Positions 1 through 7,398 of a DNA stretch of 64,000 nt are shown piece after piece. The translations under genes and the position numbers were made by a program. Numbering within the stretch: the first letter of the stretch is position 1; every line of letters starts with the position of its first letter. This DNA is from Rhizobium viscosum. Lineage in GTDB: Bacteria; Pseudomonadota; Alphaproteobacteria; Rhizobiales; Rhizobiaceae. Under the pieces are notes generated by a model. That model was not told the origin of the DNA. It saw nothing but the letters and a program-made list of their open reading frames with translations, and ran no database searches. The stretch lies in assembly GCF_014873945.1 (NCBI RefSeq), contig NZ_JADBEC010000001.1:744001-808000 (forward strand). The letters run 5' to 3'.

Positions 1-267
1 GGTGTCACTTCGGTGATCTGGGCAACCGGCTTTTCGCCCGACTGGTCCTATGTCGGCCTGCCGATTTTCGACGGCACCGGCTACCCGGTGCAGCGGCGCG
101 GCGTGACGGGTATCGACGGGGTCTATGTGCTCGGCCTGCCCTGGCTCTGGACCTGGGGTTCCGGCCGCTTCCTTGCCGTCGGCAAGGATGCCGAGCATGT
201 GGTAAACCACCTCGCCGGCCATCTGGAAGCCGCCCGTCCGGTCCTGAAACAGGCGGCCAGCGCTTGA
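1..267 (+). CDS. Flavin-dependent oxidoreductase, MSMEG_0569-like, C-terminal part
   Basis: The reading frame is open from the first base, so only the last 88 residues are present. The sequence shows the ATG(F) box typical of flavin monooxygenases (WATGFSPDW) and a closing segment with LGLPWLWTWGSGRF followed by a G-x-D-A-x-H motif. I recall that combination from the MSMEG_0569 group of flavoproteins, which travel with the Nit1C nitrilase cluster linked to cyanide and nitrile use. The stop at 265-267 lies directly before the next gene, so the two are probably co-transcribed. The FAD and NADPH sites would lie outside the window. The flavoprotein call is firm; the subfamily is from memory. Confidence 0.7.
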   Translation, partial: GVTSVIWATGFSPDWSYVGLPIFDGTGYPVQRRGVTGIDGVYVLGLPWLWTWGSGRFLAVGKDAEHVVNHLAGHLEAARPVLKQAASA

Positions 268-269
268 AC

Positions 270-1142
270 ATGAATGTCGCGATCCTCGATTTTCATCCGC
301 CCACATTTTCGGAATCCGAGCCGTCAGCGCGCGAGCTGATGGAGCAGGCGCTCGCACCGCATATGCTCGTCGGCATGCCGCACTTGACGCCATCAGGCCT
401 GTCGGAAACCTGGGCGATGAAAGAGCTCGGGCACCGCCACTGGCTGATGCTCGCGCGCCATCTCGGCATGGAGAATGCCGATTTCCGCACGCCCGATGGC
501 GGCGAGGCCTATGCCGCGATCTGCGCGACATCGCTGCAACATGCGAATTTCGGTGCCGTTCGGGCCAATGATGTGCTGACAATCCGCTCCTCGCTCTCGC
601 CCGTCTCGCGCACACAGGTTTCGACCCGTCACCGGCTTTTCGTGCGCGGCGGCCTGATCGGCGAGGTGGAGCTGATTTCCACATTCGTCTGCCGCATGCG
701 GGAGGGCGACAATTACTCGATCGCCCGTGTTCCCCTGCCCAGTGTGGCGGCTGTGGTTGAGGATAGTGCGTTGGCAAGGACGGCGGCCCTGCTGCGCGCC
801 GGCACGCTGAAAACGCATTTCGGCCTGCCGGCCAATCCGGTCAAGGCGTTGCGCGGCTTTCGCTTCGAGCCGGATGCGTCGCAGGAATTCAATGGAGCCG
901 GGCTGTTCTACTTCGCGGAATTCCAGGCACTCATCGATCGTGCCTTCGGGCGATGGTTTCCTGAGCTTTCGCAGGTGTCTCGGCGAGAGATCTTCTTTTC
1001 CGGCAATATCCGGGCCGGCGAAGCCGTGCGGGTGGAGTTGATGGGGCTTTCGCCCGACCGGCGGCGGTCTTTCTGCCGACTGCGGCGGGAAGAAGATGGC
1101 AAGGTGATCGGCAAGGCCTTTATGGAGTGGCAGGCCGAGTAG
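270..1142 (+). CDS. LnmK/Pnap_2097-like hot-dog-fold protein
   Basis: A protein of 290 residues. The N-terminal half (about residues 30-155) has the pattern of the LnmK/Pnap_2097 group of hot-dog-fold proteins: HMLVGMPHL, then a region with RSSLSPVSRTQ and RHRLFVRGG. LnmK itself is a bifunctional acyltransferase/decarboxylase of polyketide biosynthesis; activity here is unknown. The ATG at 270 lies 3 bases after the upstream stop, and a TTG at 264 would overlap it, so coupling with the flavoprotein gene is likely. The 3' end overlaps the convergent MocR-type gene by 23 bp. It could be another acyl-thioester-binding hot-dog protein. Confidence 0.55.
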   Translation: MNVAILDFHPPTFSESEPSARELMEQALAPHMLVGMPHLTPSGLSETWAMKELGHRHWLMLARHLGMENADFRTPDGGEAYAAICATSLQHANFGAVRANDVLTIRSSLSPVSRTQVSTRHRLFVRGGLIGEVELISTFVCRMREGDNYSIARVPLPSVAAVVEDSALARTAALLRAGTLKTHFGLPANPVKALRGFRFEPDASQEFNGAGLFYFAEFQALIDRAFGRWFPELSQVSRREIFFSGNIRAGEAVRVELMGLSPDRRRSFCRLRREEDGKVIGKAFMEWQAE

Positions 1143-2538
1143 TGGACGCCTGCTTAAGTGCATCCCGCAGCACATCAAACACCCTGTTGTCCAGCGTCTG
1201 GGAGACGTTGAAGCGCATGAAGCCGGTGGCAGATTGCGACAGGCTGAAGGCGTTGCCCGGGGCGAGGACAACATTCTGCGCGAGTGCTGCGCGCGCGACC
1301 GCCGCGGCATCCAGACCATCCGGCAAATGGCACCAGAGGAACATGCCGGCCTGCGGCTCCAGCCAGGGGCGAATGCCCAGAGGCTTCAGGCGAGCCGTCA
1401 CTTCGAACATCGCCTTGGCAAGACGGCTGCGCAGGCCCTCGGCATGTTTGCGGTAACTGCCGTCGCTGAGCACGCTCAGTACCAGTTCGGCATTCAACCG
1501 GGCTCCGCCGAAGGAGGTGGCGATCTTGAGGTCGATCAGGCCTTCGATCCATTCCGGCCGCGCAGCAATGAAGCCGCAGCGTGCGGCGGCTGAGAGCGTT
1601 TTCGAAAAGCTGCCGATATGGATGACGCGATCGAGGCCGTCGAAGGCGGCAAGGCGCGGAGCCGGCGTCAGTTCGAAATCGGCGAAGATATCGTCCTCGA
1701 TGATGGTGAGGCCGTGTTGCTCGGCAAGCTTGAGCAGCCGGTGGGCCGTGACCGGCGAGAGCATGGCCCCGGTTGGATTGTGGATAGCCGAATTGGTGAT
1801 GTAGAGGTGCGGCCGATGCTCGGTAAGCGCTGCGGCGAAGAGCTCGATATCGGGGCCTGAAGGCGTATAGGGGACGCTGACGACCTTGGCGCGGTGGGCT
1901 CTGAGCAATGCATGGAAGTTGAAGTAACAGGGATCGTCGACCAGCACGGTATCGCCCGGCTCGATGAGGAAACGGCAAAGAAAATCGATCGCCTGTGTGC
2001 CGGATTCGGTGAGCATGACCTGATCCGGCGATGCCTCAATGCCGCGCTCGGCCGCGCGGCGTGCAATCAGCTGGCGCAGCGGCTTGAGGCCGAGGGGCGA
2101 GCCGTAATCGGAAAGGCTTGCGGCATCGGCGCGCGACAGGGATCGCAATGTCCGGCGGATCGCGTCTTCGGGAAGCCATGCGGGCGGCAGCCAGCCGCAG
2201 CCGGGTTTGAGGTCGCTTTCCTGCGCCTCCAGCGATTGCCGCGATACCCAGAAGGGATCGACGGCGCGATCGAGCTTCGGGCCGATATCGGCGAGTGAGA
2301 GCGGTGCCGTCTGGCTGGCGACATAGAAGCCGGAACCGGGGCGGGAGAGGATCGCGCCTTCGGCGACCAGCCGCTCATAGGCATCGACCACGGTCGAGGC
2401 CGAGACTTTCAAGCTTCCCGAAAGGCTGCGGATCGAGGGCAGCTTGGCGCCGGGCGTGAGGCTGCGGCCGGCAATGCGCTGGCGGATCGTCGCCATGACC
2501 ATGCCGACCCGGCTGCCTGCCTGTATCTGCTCGTCCAT
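1120..2538 (-). CDS. MocR-type PLP-dependent transcriptional regulator (GntR family)
   Basis: A protein of 472 residues. Residues 5-75 form a GntR winged helix (LPSIRSLSGSLKVSASTVVDAYERL). Residues 100-465 are a fold-type I aminotransferase domain with NPTG (254-257) and the PLP lysine in SFSK (Lys313). MocR proteins use the aminotransferase-like domain to sense PLP or an amino compound and usually control a divergent gene. The ATG at 2538 was chosen because AAGGAG sits 9 bases upstream; an ATG at 2559 is in frame but lacks such a site. The divergent neighbour is a DMT exporter, and an 18-bp perfect palindrome lies between them, so this protein probably controls export of an amine or amino acid. 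Confidence 0.85.
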   Translation of the reverse strand: MDEQIQAGSRVGMVMATIRQRIAGRSLTPGAKLPSIRSLSGSLKVSASTVVDAYERLVAEGAILSRPGSGFYVASQTAPLSLADIGPKLDRAVDPFWVSRQSLEAQESDLKPGCGWLPPAWLPEDAIRRTLRSLSRADAASLSDYGSPLGLKPLRQLIARRAAERGIEASPDQVMLTESGTQAIDFLCRFLIEPGDTVLVDDPCYFNFHALLRAHRAKVVSVPYTPSGPDIELFAAALTEHRPHLYITNSAIHNPTGAMLSPVTAHRLLKLAEQHGLTIIEDDIFADFELTPAPRLAAFDGLDRVIHIGSFSKTLSAAARCGFIAARPEWIEGLIDLKIATSFGGARLNAELVLSVLSDGSYRKHAEGLRSRLAKAMFEVTARLKPLGIRPWLEPQAGMFLWCHLPDGLDAAAVARAALAQNVVLAPGNAFSLSQSATGFMRFNVSQTLDNRVFDVLRDALKQASTTRPATP

Positions 2539-2560
2539 CCGTACTGGCTCCTTCACCATA

Positions 2561-2578
2561 ACAGTTTGCGCAAACTGT
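2561..2578. promoter_or_regulatory. 18-bp perfect palindrome, candidate MocR operator
   Basis: ACAGTTTGCGCAAACTGT is identical to its reverse complement. It lies 23 bp before the regulator start (2538) and 69 bp before the DMT transporter start (2647). A further half-site, AACTGT, follows at 2583-2588. MocR proteins often bind direct repeats plus an inverted copy, so this layout fits a shared operator for both genes. That it is bound by the adjacent regulator is inference. Confidence 0.55.
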
Positions 2579-2646
2579 ATCGAACTGTGGCTGGCAGCGC
2601 CAGCGCAAACCGCCGATAAGCATGGGGCAAACAAAGGAGCGCCTAC

Positions 2647-3510
2647 ATGGATCGCACAGCGACCGGATGGATCAATGGTTTTATCGGCGTGCTCATCTTC
2701 AGCGGATCGCTGCCGGCCACCCGCGTGGCCGTCATGCAGCTCGATCCGGTTTTCCTGACGGTGGCGCGAGCGGCGATTGCCGGCATCCTGGCGCTTTGCC
2801 TGCTGATTATCTTCCGTGAGAAATGGCCTTCGCGGCACGATCTCATCTCGCTCATCGTCATCGCGCTTGGCGTTGTCGTCGGCTTTCCGCTGTTGACGGC
2901 GCTGGCGCTGCAGCATGTGACCTCGGCGCATTCCATTGTCTTCATCGGCCTGCTGCCGCTGGCGACCGCAATCTTCGGGGTCATCAGGGGTGGCGAACGG
3001 CCGAAGCCGGCCTTCTGGCTCTTCTCGCTGCTCGGCAGCGCATTGGTAGCGGGCTTTGCGCTGGCGCAGGGGCTGACCGCCTCGCCTGTTGGCGATGCGC
3101 TGATGCTGGCCGCAGTCATCGTCTGCGGGCTCGGTTATGCCGAGGGTGCTCGGCTTTCGCGCCGGCTCGGCGGCTGGCAGGTGATTTCCTGGGCCTTGGT
3201 GGTGTCGTTGCCGGTAATGATCGTTCTAGCTATTGCCCACCGGCCCCCGAACTTTGCCGAGATCCAGGCGCCGGCCATGCTTGGGCTCGCCTATGTCTCA
3301 CTCTTCAGCATGCTGATCGGCTTCATCTTCTGGTATCGCGGCCTGGCACAGGGCGGTATTGCCGCCGTTGGCCAGTTGCAACTTCTGCAGCCCTTCTTTG
3401 GCCTGGCGCTTGCCGCGACACTGCTGCGCGAGACGGTAAGCTGGTCCATGCTTGCGGTGACCGTCGCTGTCATTCTCTGCGTGGCCGGGGCACGGAAGTT
3501 TGCGAAATAG
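2647..3510 (+). CDS. DMT superfamily transporter, EamA family
   Basis: A protein of 287 residues with about ten hydrophobic segments arranged as two five-helix EamA repeats, the usual size and plan of drug/metabolite transporters. Near the N-terminus is FSGSLPATRVAV and at the end of the second repeat GLAQGGIAAVGQLQLLQPFFGL, both typical of the family. Substrates of such carriers are amino acids, amines or other small metabolites leaving the cell. It is divergent from a MocR-type regulator with a palindromic operator candidate between them, which suggests substrate-induced export. GGAGC lies just before the ATG. The substrate cannot be read from the sequence. Confidence 0.85.
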   Translation: MDRTATGWINGFIGVLIFSGSLPATRVAVMQLDPVFLTVARAAIAGILALCLLIIFREKWPSRHDLISLIVIALGVVVGFPLLTALALQHVTSAHSIVFIGLLPLATAIFGVIRGGERPKPAFWLFSLLGSALVAGFALAQGLTASPVGDALMLAAVIVCGLGYAEGARLSRRLGGWQVISWALVVSLPVMIVLAIAHRPPNFAEIQAPAMLGLAYVSLFSMLIGFIFWYRGLAQGGIAAVGQLQLLQPFFGLALAATLLRETVSWSMLAVTVAVILCVAGARKFAK

Positions 3511-3554
3511 GTCGAAAATTGACAGCTCGGGCATCATGTAATAATTAAAGTTGC

Positions 3555-4271
3555 ATGATGCGAGATCATGATTACCCGAGCCTGCCCACACCTCCCAAGA
3601 CGGCATCTGCCTTTACCGGCGATGCCGTCAAATCCTATATCGAAGGCCCACCGCGGCAGGTTCCCGGCTTTTCAAGCCTGCACCGGATGGCGACGATGCT
3701 GATGGCGGAGCGGACGCCCGACAATGGCCGCGTGCTCGTGCTCGGCGCCGGCGGCGGACTGGAACTCAAGGCCTTTGCCGAAGCGCGCGCGGGCTGGACT
3801 TTTGATGGCGTCGATCCCTCCGCCGACATGCTGCAACTGGCGCGGCAGGTCGCCGGAGAGCATGGCGGTCGCATCGGTTTTCACGAAGGCAGGATCGACA
3901 TCGCGCCCGAAGGTCCCTTCGATGCCGCCGTTTGCCTGCTGACCTTTCACCACATCCCCGTCGAGCAACGGCTTGAAACACTTCGGCAAATCCGCCGGCG
4001 ACTGAAAGCCGGCGCCCCGTTTGTTGTTGCACACATGAGTTTCCCGCAGGGCGAGCCGGAGCGATCGATGTGGATCGATCGCCATATCGCCTATGGCGCG
4101 CCTGACGGAACAGCCCCTTCCCGGCAGGAGAATGCACGCAAGGCGATACGGGAAAGGTTGCATATCCTCGCCCCCGACGAAGAGGAGGCCATGCTGCGCG
4201 CGGCAGGCTTTTCAGATGTCAGTCTGTTCTACGCCGCCTTCAGCTTCAGGGGATGGGTCACTTACGCTTAG
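3555..4271 (+). CDS. Class I SAM-dependent methyltransferase
   Basis: A protein of 238 residues. Motif I is VLVLGAGGGLELKAF (about residues 58-72), followed by an acidic loop GVDPSADML and a post-I region ending in AAVCLLTFHHIP, all features of a Rossmann-fold SAM methyltransferase of the Methyltransf_11/25 type. The substrate is unknown. The start is uncertain because the first codons read ATG ATG CGA and no good ribosome site is visible; an inverted GCATCATG...CATGATGC lies across the presumed start. The gene stands alone, 87 bp before a GST gene, and the first of two operator-like palindromes begins 9 bases after its stop. Confidence 0.75.
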   Translation: MMRDHDYPSLPTPPKTASAFTGDAVKSYIEGPPRQVPGFSSLHRMATMLMAERTPDNGRVLVLGAGGGLELKAFAEARAGWTFDGVDPSADMLQLARQVAGEHGGRIGFHEGRIDIAPEGPFDAAVCLLTFHHIPVEQRLETLRQIRRRLKAGAPFVVAHMSFPQGEPERSMWIDRHIAYGAPDGTAPSRQENARKAIRERLHILAPDEEEAMLRAAGFSDVSLFYAAFSFRGWVTYA

Positions 4272-4279
4272 CCCCAAAA

Positions 4280-4350
4280 CTTTCCATGATTGGAAAGCAT
4301 CTTGCACCGCAGCCTCGTCAAAGATATAGTTTCCAAAACTGGAAACTATA
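4280..4350. promoter_or_regulatory. Two copies of TTTCCA-N4-TGGAAA, candidate operators of the GST gene
   Basis: The first copy has arms at 4280-4286 and 4291-4297. The second has 11-bp arms at 4325-4335 and 4340-4350 with a 4-base centre, ending 9 bp before the GST start. Centres are about 49 bp apart. Neither is followed by a T run, so terminators are unlikely, and two copies of the same symmetrical core point to a dimeric repressor or activator. Which protein binds is not known; the ArsR protein encoded downstream is one candidate, an HxlR-type regulator elsewhere another. Confidence 0.6.
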
Positions 4351-4358
4351 GGTGCCTT

Positions 4359-5048
4359 ATGACGCTGACCCTTTACATGCATCCGCTTGCCTCCTTCTGC
4401 CACAAGGTGCTGATCGCGCTTTATGAGAACGAAACGGCGTTCGAGAGCAAGATCGTCAATTTTGCCGATGCGGATTCGGCCGCGGCCCTGTTCGACAAAT
4501 GGCCGGTCGGAAAGATTCCGATCCTGCATGATGAGGCGACCGGACATACGGTCCCGGAGACGAGCATCATCGTCGAATACCTGCAGGCCCATTATCCGGG
4601 GCCGGTGCGGCTTCTGCCTGATGATCCGGAGGCGCTGCTGCAGGTGCGGCTCTGGGACCGGTTCTACGACCTCTATGTCAACGTGCAGGTGCAAAAGATC
4701 GTCACCGACCGGATCCGGCCGGCAGACACCCATGATCCGCACGGCGTCGCCGAAGCAAGGGCAATGCTCGATCAGGCCTACAGGATGATCGAGGCGCATA
4801 TGCAGCAGAGGCTCTGGGCGACGGGCGATGATTTCACCATGGCCGATTGTGCGGCTCTGCCGGGGCTGTTCTTTGCTTCCATCGTGCATCCGTTCACCGG
4901 GGAACAGCAGGCGCTTTCCTCCTATCTGGAGCGTCTGTTACAACGTCCTTCCGTCAAACGCGTGCTTATCGAAGCGCAGCCCTATTTTTCGATGTTTCCC
5001 TATCGGGAGGCGATGCCCGCGCGTTATCTTGAAGCCGCGATATCTTGA
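4359..5048 (+). CDS. Glutathione S-transferase family protein
   Basis: A protein of 229 residues. The N-terminal thioredoxin-like domain begins LTLYMHPLASFCHKVLIALYENE and contains the cis-proline region KIPIL and the glutathione-binding PETSIIVEYL (Glu-Thr-Ser). The C-terminal domain is helical with FTMADCAALPGLFFA, the N-capping region of helix 6. Such enzymes conjugate or reduce electrophiles with glutathione in the cytoplasm. ATG 4359 was chosen over in-frame upstream codons because upstream sequence holds the palindromic operators. It sits just upstream of an ArsR/SRPBCC pair on the same strand, perhaps one transcription unit. Confidence 0.85.
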   Translation: MTLTLYMHPLASFCHKVLIALYENETAFESKIVNFADADSAAALFDKWPVGKIPILHDEATGHTVPETSIIVEYLQAHYPGPVRLLPDDPEALLQVRLWDRFYDLYVNVQVQKIVTDRIRPADTHDPHGVAEARAMLDQAYRMIEAHMQQRLWATGDDFTMADCAALPGLFFASIVHPFTGEQQALSSYLERLLQRPSVKRVLIEAQPYFSMFPYREAMPARYLEAAIS

Positions 5049-5057
5049 GGCAATGGA

Positions 5058-5402
5058 ATGGCAGAAACGGCGCCAGCCGAATTCGACCGGATGTTTCAGG
5101 CGCTCGCCGATCCCTATCGGCGCGGCTTCGTGGAGCAGCTTGCCAGGGGGCCGGCCTCCGTCACGGAACTGGCCGAGCCCGCAGATGTCGGCCTGCCGGC
5201 CGTGCTGAAGCATCTGCGCATTCTGGAAGAAAGCGGTATCGTCATTTCGGAAAAGGTGGGGCGCGTACGCACCTACCGCATGCAACAGCAGGCGTTCGGC
5301 GCCATCAACCAGTGGATCGAACAGCGTCAGGCCGAAATGCATGCCGCCTTCGACCGCCTTGCTCTGCTGATGGCGGAAACTCCTGAGGAAAAGGATCACT
5401 GA
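5058..5402 (+). CDS. ArsR-family winged-helix regulator
   Basis: A protein of 114 residues with a single winged helix: ALADPYRRGFVEQLARGPASVTELAEP, then the recognition helix GLPAVLKHLRILEESGIV and the wing GRVRTYRM. The metal-binding cysteine box of ArsR/SmtB sensors (ELCVCDL) is missing, so this is the non-metal subgroup that is usually paired with SRPBCC genes. The stop overlaps the ATG of the SRPBCC gene as TGATG, implying translational coupling. It may regulate its own operon and possibly the GST gene 9 bp upstream. Confidence 0.85.
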   Translation: MAETAPAEFDRMFQALADPYRRGFVEQLARGPASVTELAEPADVGLPAVLKHLRILEESGIVISEKVGRVRTYRMQQQAFGAINQWIEQRQAEMHAAFDRLALLMAETPEEKDH

Positions 5403-5863
5403 TGGGTGTCAGCGTCAATCACCGCACCTTCGTCATCGAGCGCGACCTGCCCGGCAGCGTGGCGCATGCCTTCCGCTTCTGGTCGGACCATGCGCTGAAG
5501 CGGCGATGGACCGCCTGCCATCCCGACTGGCGGGTGATGGAGGATCAATTCGCCTTCGAGATCGGCGGGAGCGAGCGCATGACATGGCGCATGCCTGATG
5601 GGACCGAGCAGGCGATGCGCGCTTACTATCTCGAAATCCGCCCGCGCGAACGCATTGTCTATGCCTATACGATGCTGACGGCAGGCCGGAGCATCTCCTC
5701 CTCGTTGGTGACCGTCGAGTTTACCCGGAGTGGCGACACGACGCTGATGACCTTCACGGAGCAGGCTGTCTTTGGAGATGCCAAGGATGGCGATACCAGA
5801 GAGAGCGGCACCGGCATCGGCTTCGACCGGCTCATCGAAGAGATGGCGGCTACGCCTGCCTGA
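5402..5863 (+). CDS. SRPBCC (AHSA1-like) domain protein
   Basis: A protein of 153 residues covering one START/AHSA1-type helix-grip fold. N-terminal FVIERDLPGSVAHAFRFWSDHALKRRW and C-terminal GTGIGFDRLIEEMA are typical of this family, which binds hydrophobic ligands in a central cavity. The ArsR-SRPBCC gene pair is a recurrent arrangement in rhizobia and other bacteria; its ligand is generally unknown. The gene overlaps the convergent CGNR gene by 14 bp at its 3' end. Confidence 0.8.
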   Translation: MGVSVNHRTFVIERDLPGSVAHAFRFWSDHALKRRWTACHPDWRVMEDQFAFEIGGSERMTWRMPDGTEQAMRAYYLEIRPRERIVYAYTMLTAGRSISSSLVTVEFTRSGDTTLMTFTEQAVFGDAKDGDTRESGTGIGFDRLIEEMAATPA

Positions 5864-6470
5864 CGCGGTGGCGATGCGCGGCCTGCTTGGCGCGGTTGCC
5901 GCACATCGCCATGCTGCACCAGCGCCGGCGGTGACCGCGGGTGTGGTCGGCAAATAGGAGGGTGCAGACCGGCCCCTCGCAAGCCTTCACATTCGAAAAA
6001 TCCTCGGTACAGACGAAGCGGCCAAGCGCCTCGCCGACTGGTAGCAGCAATGCTTCCGGGGAGCGCCACTTGCGCATCGGCTGGAATTCGAAAACCTCGC
6101 CTTCATCCGTCCGGCGCGCCACGATGCGGCTGAAACCTTCGTCACGCTCGAGCAGGCGGTTCAGCGGTTCCAGCTCGGCCAATGCCTCGGGCTTCAACGG
6201 CTTTCCCTTGTGCTCGCGGACAAAAGTCCGGAACCATTCGCGCAGGTTCCTCGCCTGATCGGCAACCTTGTCCAGTTCGCCCGGCAAAGCCTGGGCGCGC
6301 ATGCTTTCAAGCGTTTCGCGCGGAACCAGCTTTGCCTGTTCGAGCCAGCGCAGCAATCCCTCCCCGTCTTCTATCCAATCAACGGGCGTGTCGACGGGCG
6401 TCGCCACCGAATTCAGGAAATCCAGTGCCAGTGCATCGCCCAGAAAAAGGGCGGGAGAGTGGTTATCCAT
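5850..6470 (-). CDS. CGNR zinc-finger / ABATE domain protein
   Basis: A protein of 206 residues. The N-terminal part (LFLGDALALDFLNSVATP) is the ABATE domain and the C-terminal 45 residues hold the zinc finger: CEGPVC, then WCSMAMCGNRAK. The CGNR signature names the family, which has been proposed to be stress-related nucleic-acid-binding regulators. ATG 6470 follows AGGACTTGCA; an upstream in-frame start would reach into the divergent promoter region. The divergent neighbour is a three-gene hydrolase-dehydrogenase operon, and two identical-spacing inverted repeats lie between them, so this protein is a candidate regulator of that operon. Confidence 0.85.
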   Translation of the reverse strand: MDNHSPALFLGDALALDFLNSVATPVDTPVDWIEDGEGLLRWLEQAKLVPRETLESMRAQALPGELDKVADQARNLREWFRTFVREHKGKPLKPEALAELEPLNRLLERDEGFSRIVARRTDEGEVFEFQPMRKWRSPEALLLPVGEALGRFVCTEDFSNVKACEGPVCTLLFADHTRGHRRRWCSMAMCGNRAKQAAHRHRVRQA

Positions 6471-6534
6471 TGCAAGTCCTATTCCTGTGCCGGCCAAATC
6501 CGCAGGGCAGCTCACTTAAAAACGCGATTCACAT

Positions 6535-6607
6535 GTAACCTGTCAAAATGCGGTTGACAAGTTACCTTCTTCAAGCGTAACCGTTCTATATCATTTTAAA
6601 CAGTTAC
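6535..6607. promoter_or_regulatory. Two GTAAC-N21-GTTAC inverted repeats in a divergent promoter region
   Basis: Half-sites are GTAAC at 6535-6539, GTTAC at 6561-6565, GTAAC at 6577-6581 and GTTAC at 6603-6607. Within each pair the offset is 26 bp, and the two pairs are 42 bp apart. The first pair extends to a 12-bp arm with one mismatch (GTAACCTGTCAA against GTAACTTGTCAA). A TTGACA hexamer at 6554-6559 lies within the first repeat. The layout suits a pair of repressor dimers controlling both directions. The binding protein is unknown. Confidence 0.6.
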
Positions 6608-6630
6608 TCATTGAAAGAAGGAGAAAGCAG

Positions 6631-7341
6631 ATGTCACCGCAGTCGATAGATCGGCAGACTACGCATATCGTGCTCGTCCATGGCGCCTGGGCCGACGGCT
6701 CCGGCTGGGCCAAGGTCATTGCACCGCTTGCCGCCGAGGGTTTTGCGGTGACTGCCGCGCCGCTGCCGCTGACCTCCTATGCCGATGACGTCAAAGCTCT
6801 TGAGCAGGCGCTTTCCCGTGTGGACGGGCCGGTCGTTCTTGCTGGCCATGCCTATGCCGGAGCGGTTATCGCCGGTGTGCGGAACGAGAATGTGAAGGCA
6901 CTGGTCTATGTTGCTGCGCTGGCCCCGGACGAGGGAGAGACGGTCGCCGATGTCTTCTATCGCACTGAGCCCGATCCGCGGGCGCCGCAGCTAGCGCCCG
7001 ACGAGAATGGACTGATCTATTATCCGCGCGAGGCCTTTGCCGCAGCCTATGCGCAGAATGCCACGAATGAAGAACTGGCGGTGCTTTCCGCCGTACAGCG
7101 GCCGATCTCGCCTGCCTGCATCACTGTAACGGTCGGGCGGCCGCTCTGGAAGGATCGCCCTACCTGGTACCTGGTTGCCGAAGACGACCGGATGATTGCA
7201 GCCGCCAATCAGCGCTTCATGGCCGAGCGCATGCAGGCGAGGCAACGGCCCTTCGCTGTCGATCATACGCCGATGGTGACGGCACCTGAGGCGGTGCTGC
7301 AGGTCGTCCGCGAGGCGGCGGCAGCTGTGACCGCAGCCTGA
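6631..7341 (+). CDS. Alpha/beta hydrolase-fold protein lacking the nucleophile serine
   Basis: A protein of 236 residues with the oxyanion-hole motif HGAW (17-20), a nucleophile elbow written GHAYAG (72-77) and a conserved histidine in VDHTPMV (His212). In active relatives the elbow is GHSYGG; here the nucleophile position (74) is alanine, so ordinary serine esterase chemistry is not expected. The fold may serve a non-hydrolytic role or bind a ligand. A strong ribosome site (GAAGGAGAAAGCAG) precedes the ATG. It is the first gene of an operon with the dehalogenase-like and SDR genes downstream. Confidence 0.75.
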   Translation: MSPQSIDRQTTHIVLVHGAWADGSGWAKVIAPLAAEGFAVTAAPLPLTSYADDVKALEQALSRVDGPVVLAGHAYAGAVIAGVRNENVKALVYVAALAPDEGETVADVFYRTEPDPRAPQLAPDENGLIYYPREAFAAAYAQNATNEELAVLSAVQRPISPACITVTVGRPLWKDRPTWYLVAEDDRMIAAANQRFMAERMQARQRPFAVDHTPMVTAPEAVLQVVREAAAAVTAA

Positions 7342-7398
7342 ACGACCGACATATCTCCGGAAATATCGCCATTCATCTCAACTGAAGGAAACATCACC

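Noticed and set aside
393..1319. Long open frame on the minus strand
   Set aside because: It is a high-GC shadow of the LnmK-like gene and the MocR gene end; its translation matches no family and is rich in Arg, Pro and His.
2539..2931. Upstream extension of the MocR-type frame
   Set aside because: It would run through the palindromic operator and into the divergent transporter gene; the ribosome site at ATG 2538 is better.
4325..4350. Terminator of the methyltransferase gene
   Set aside because: The 11-bp stem has no T run, is repeated as a second core copy, and lies right before a gene start, so an operator is more likely.
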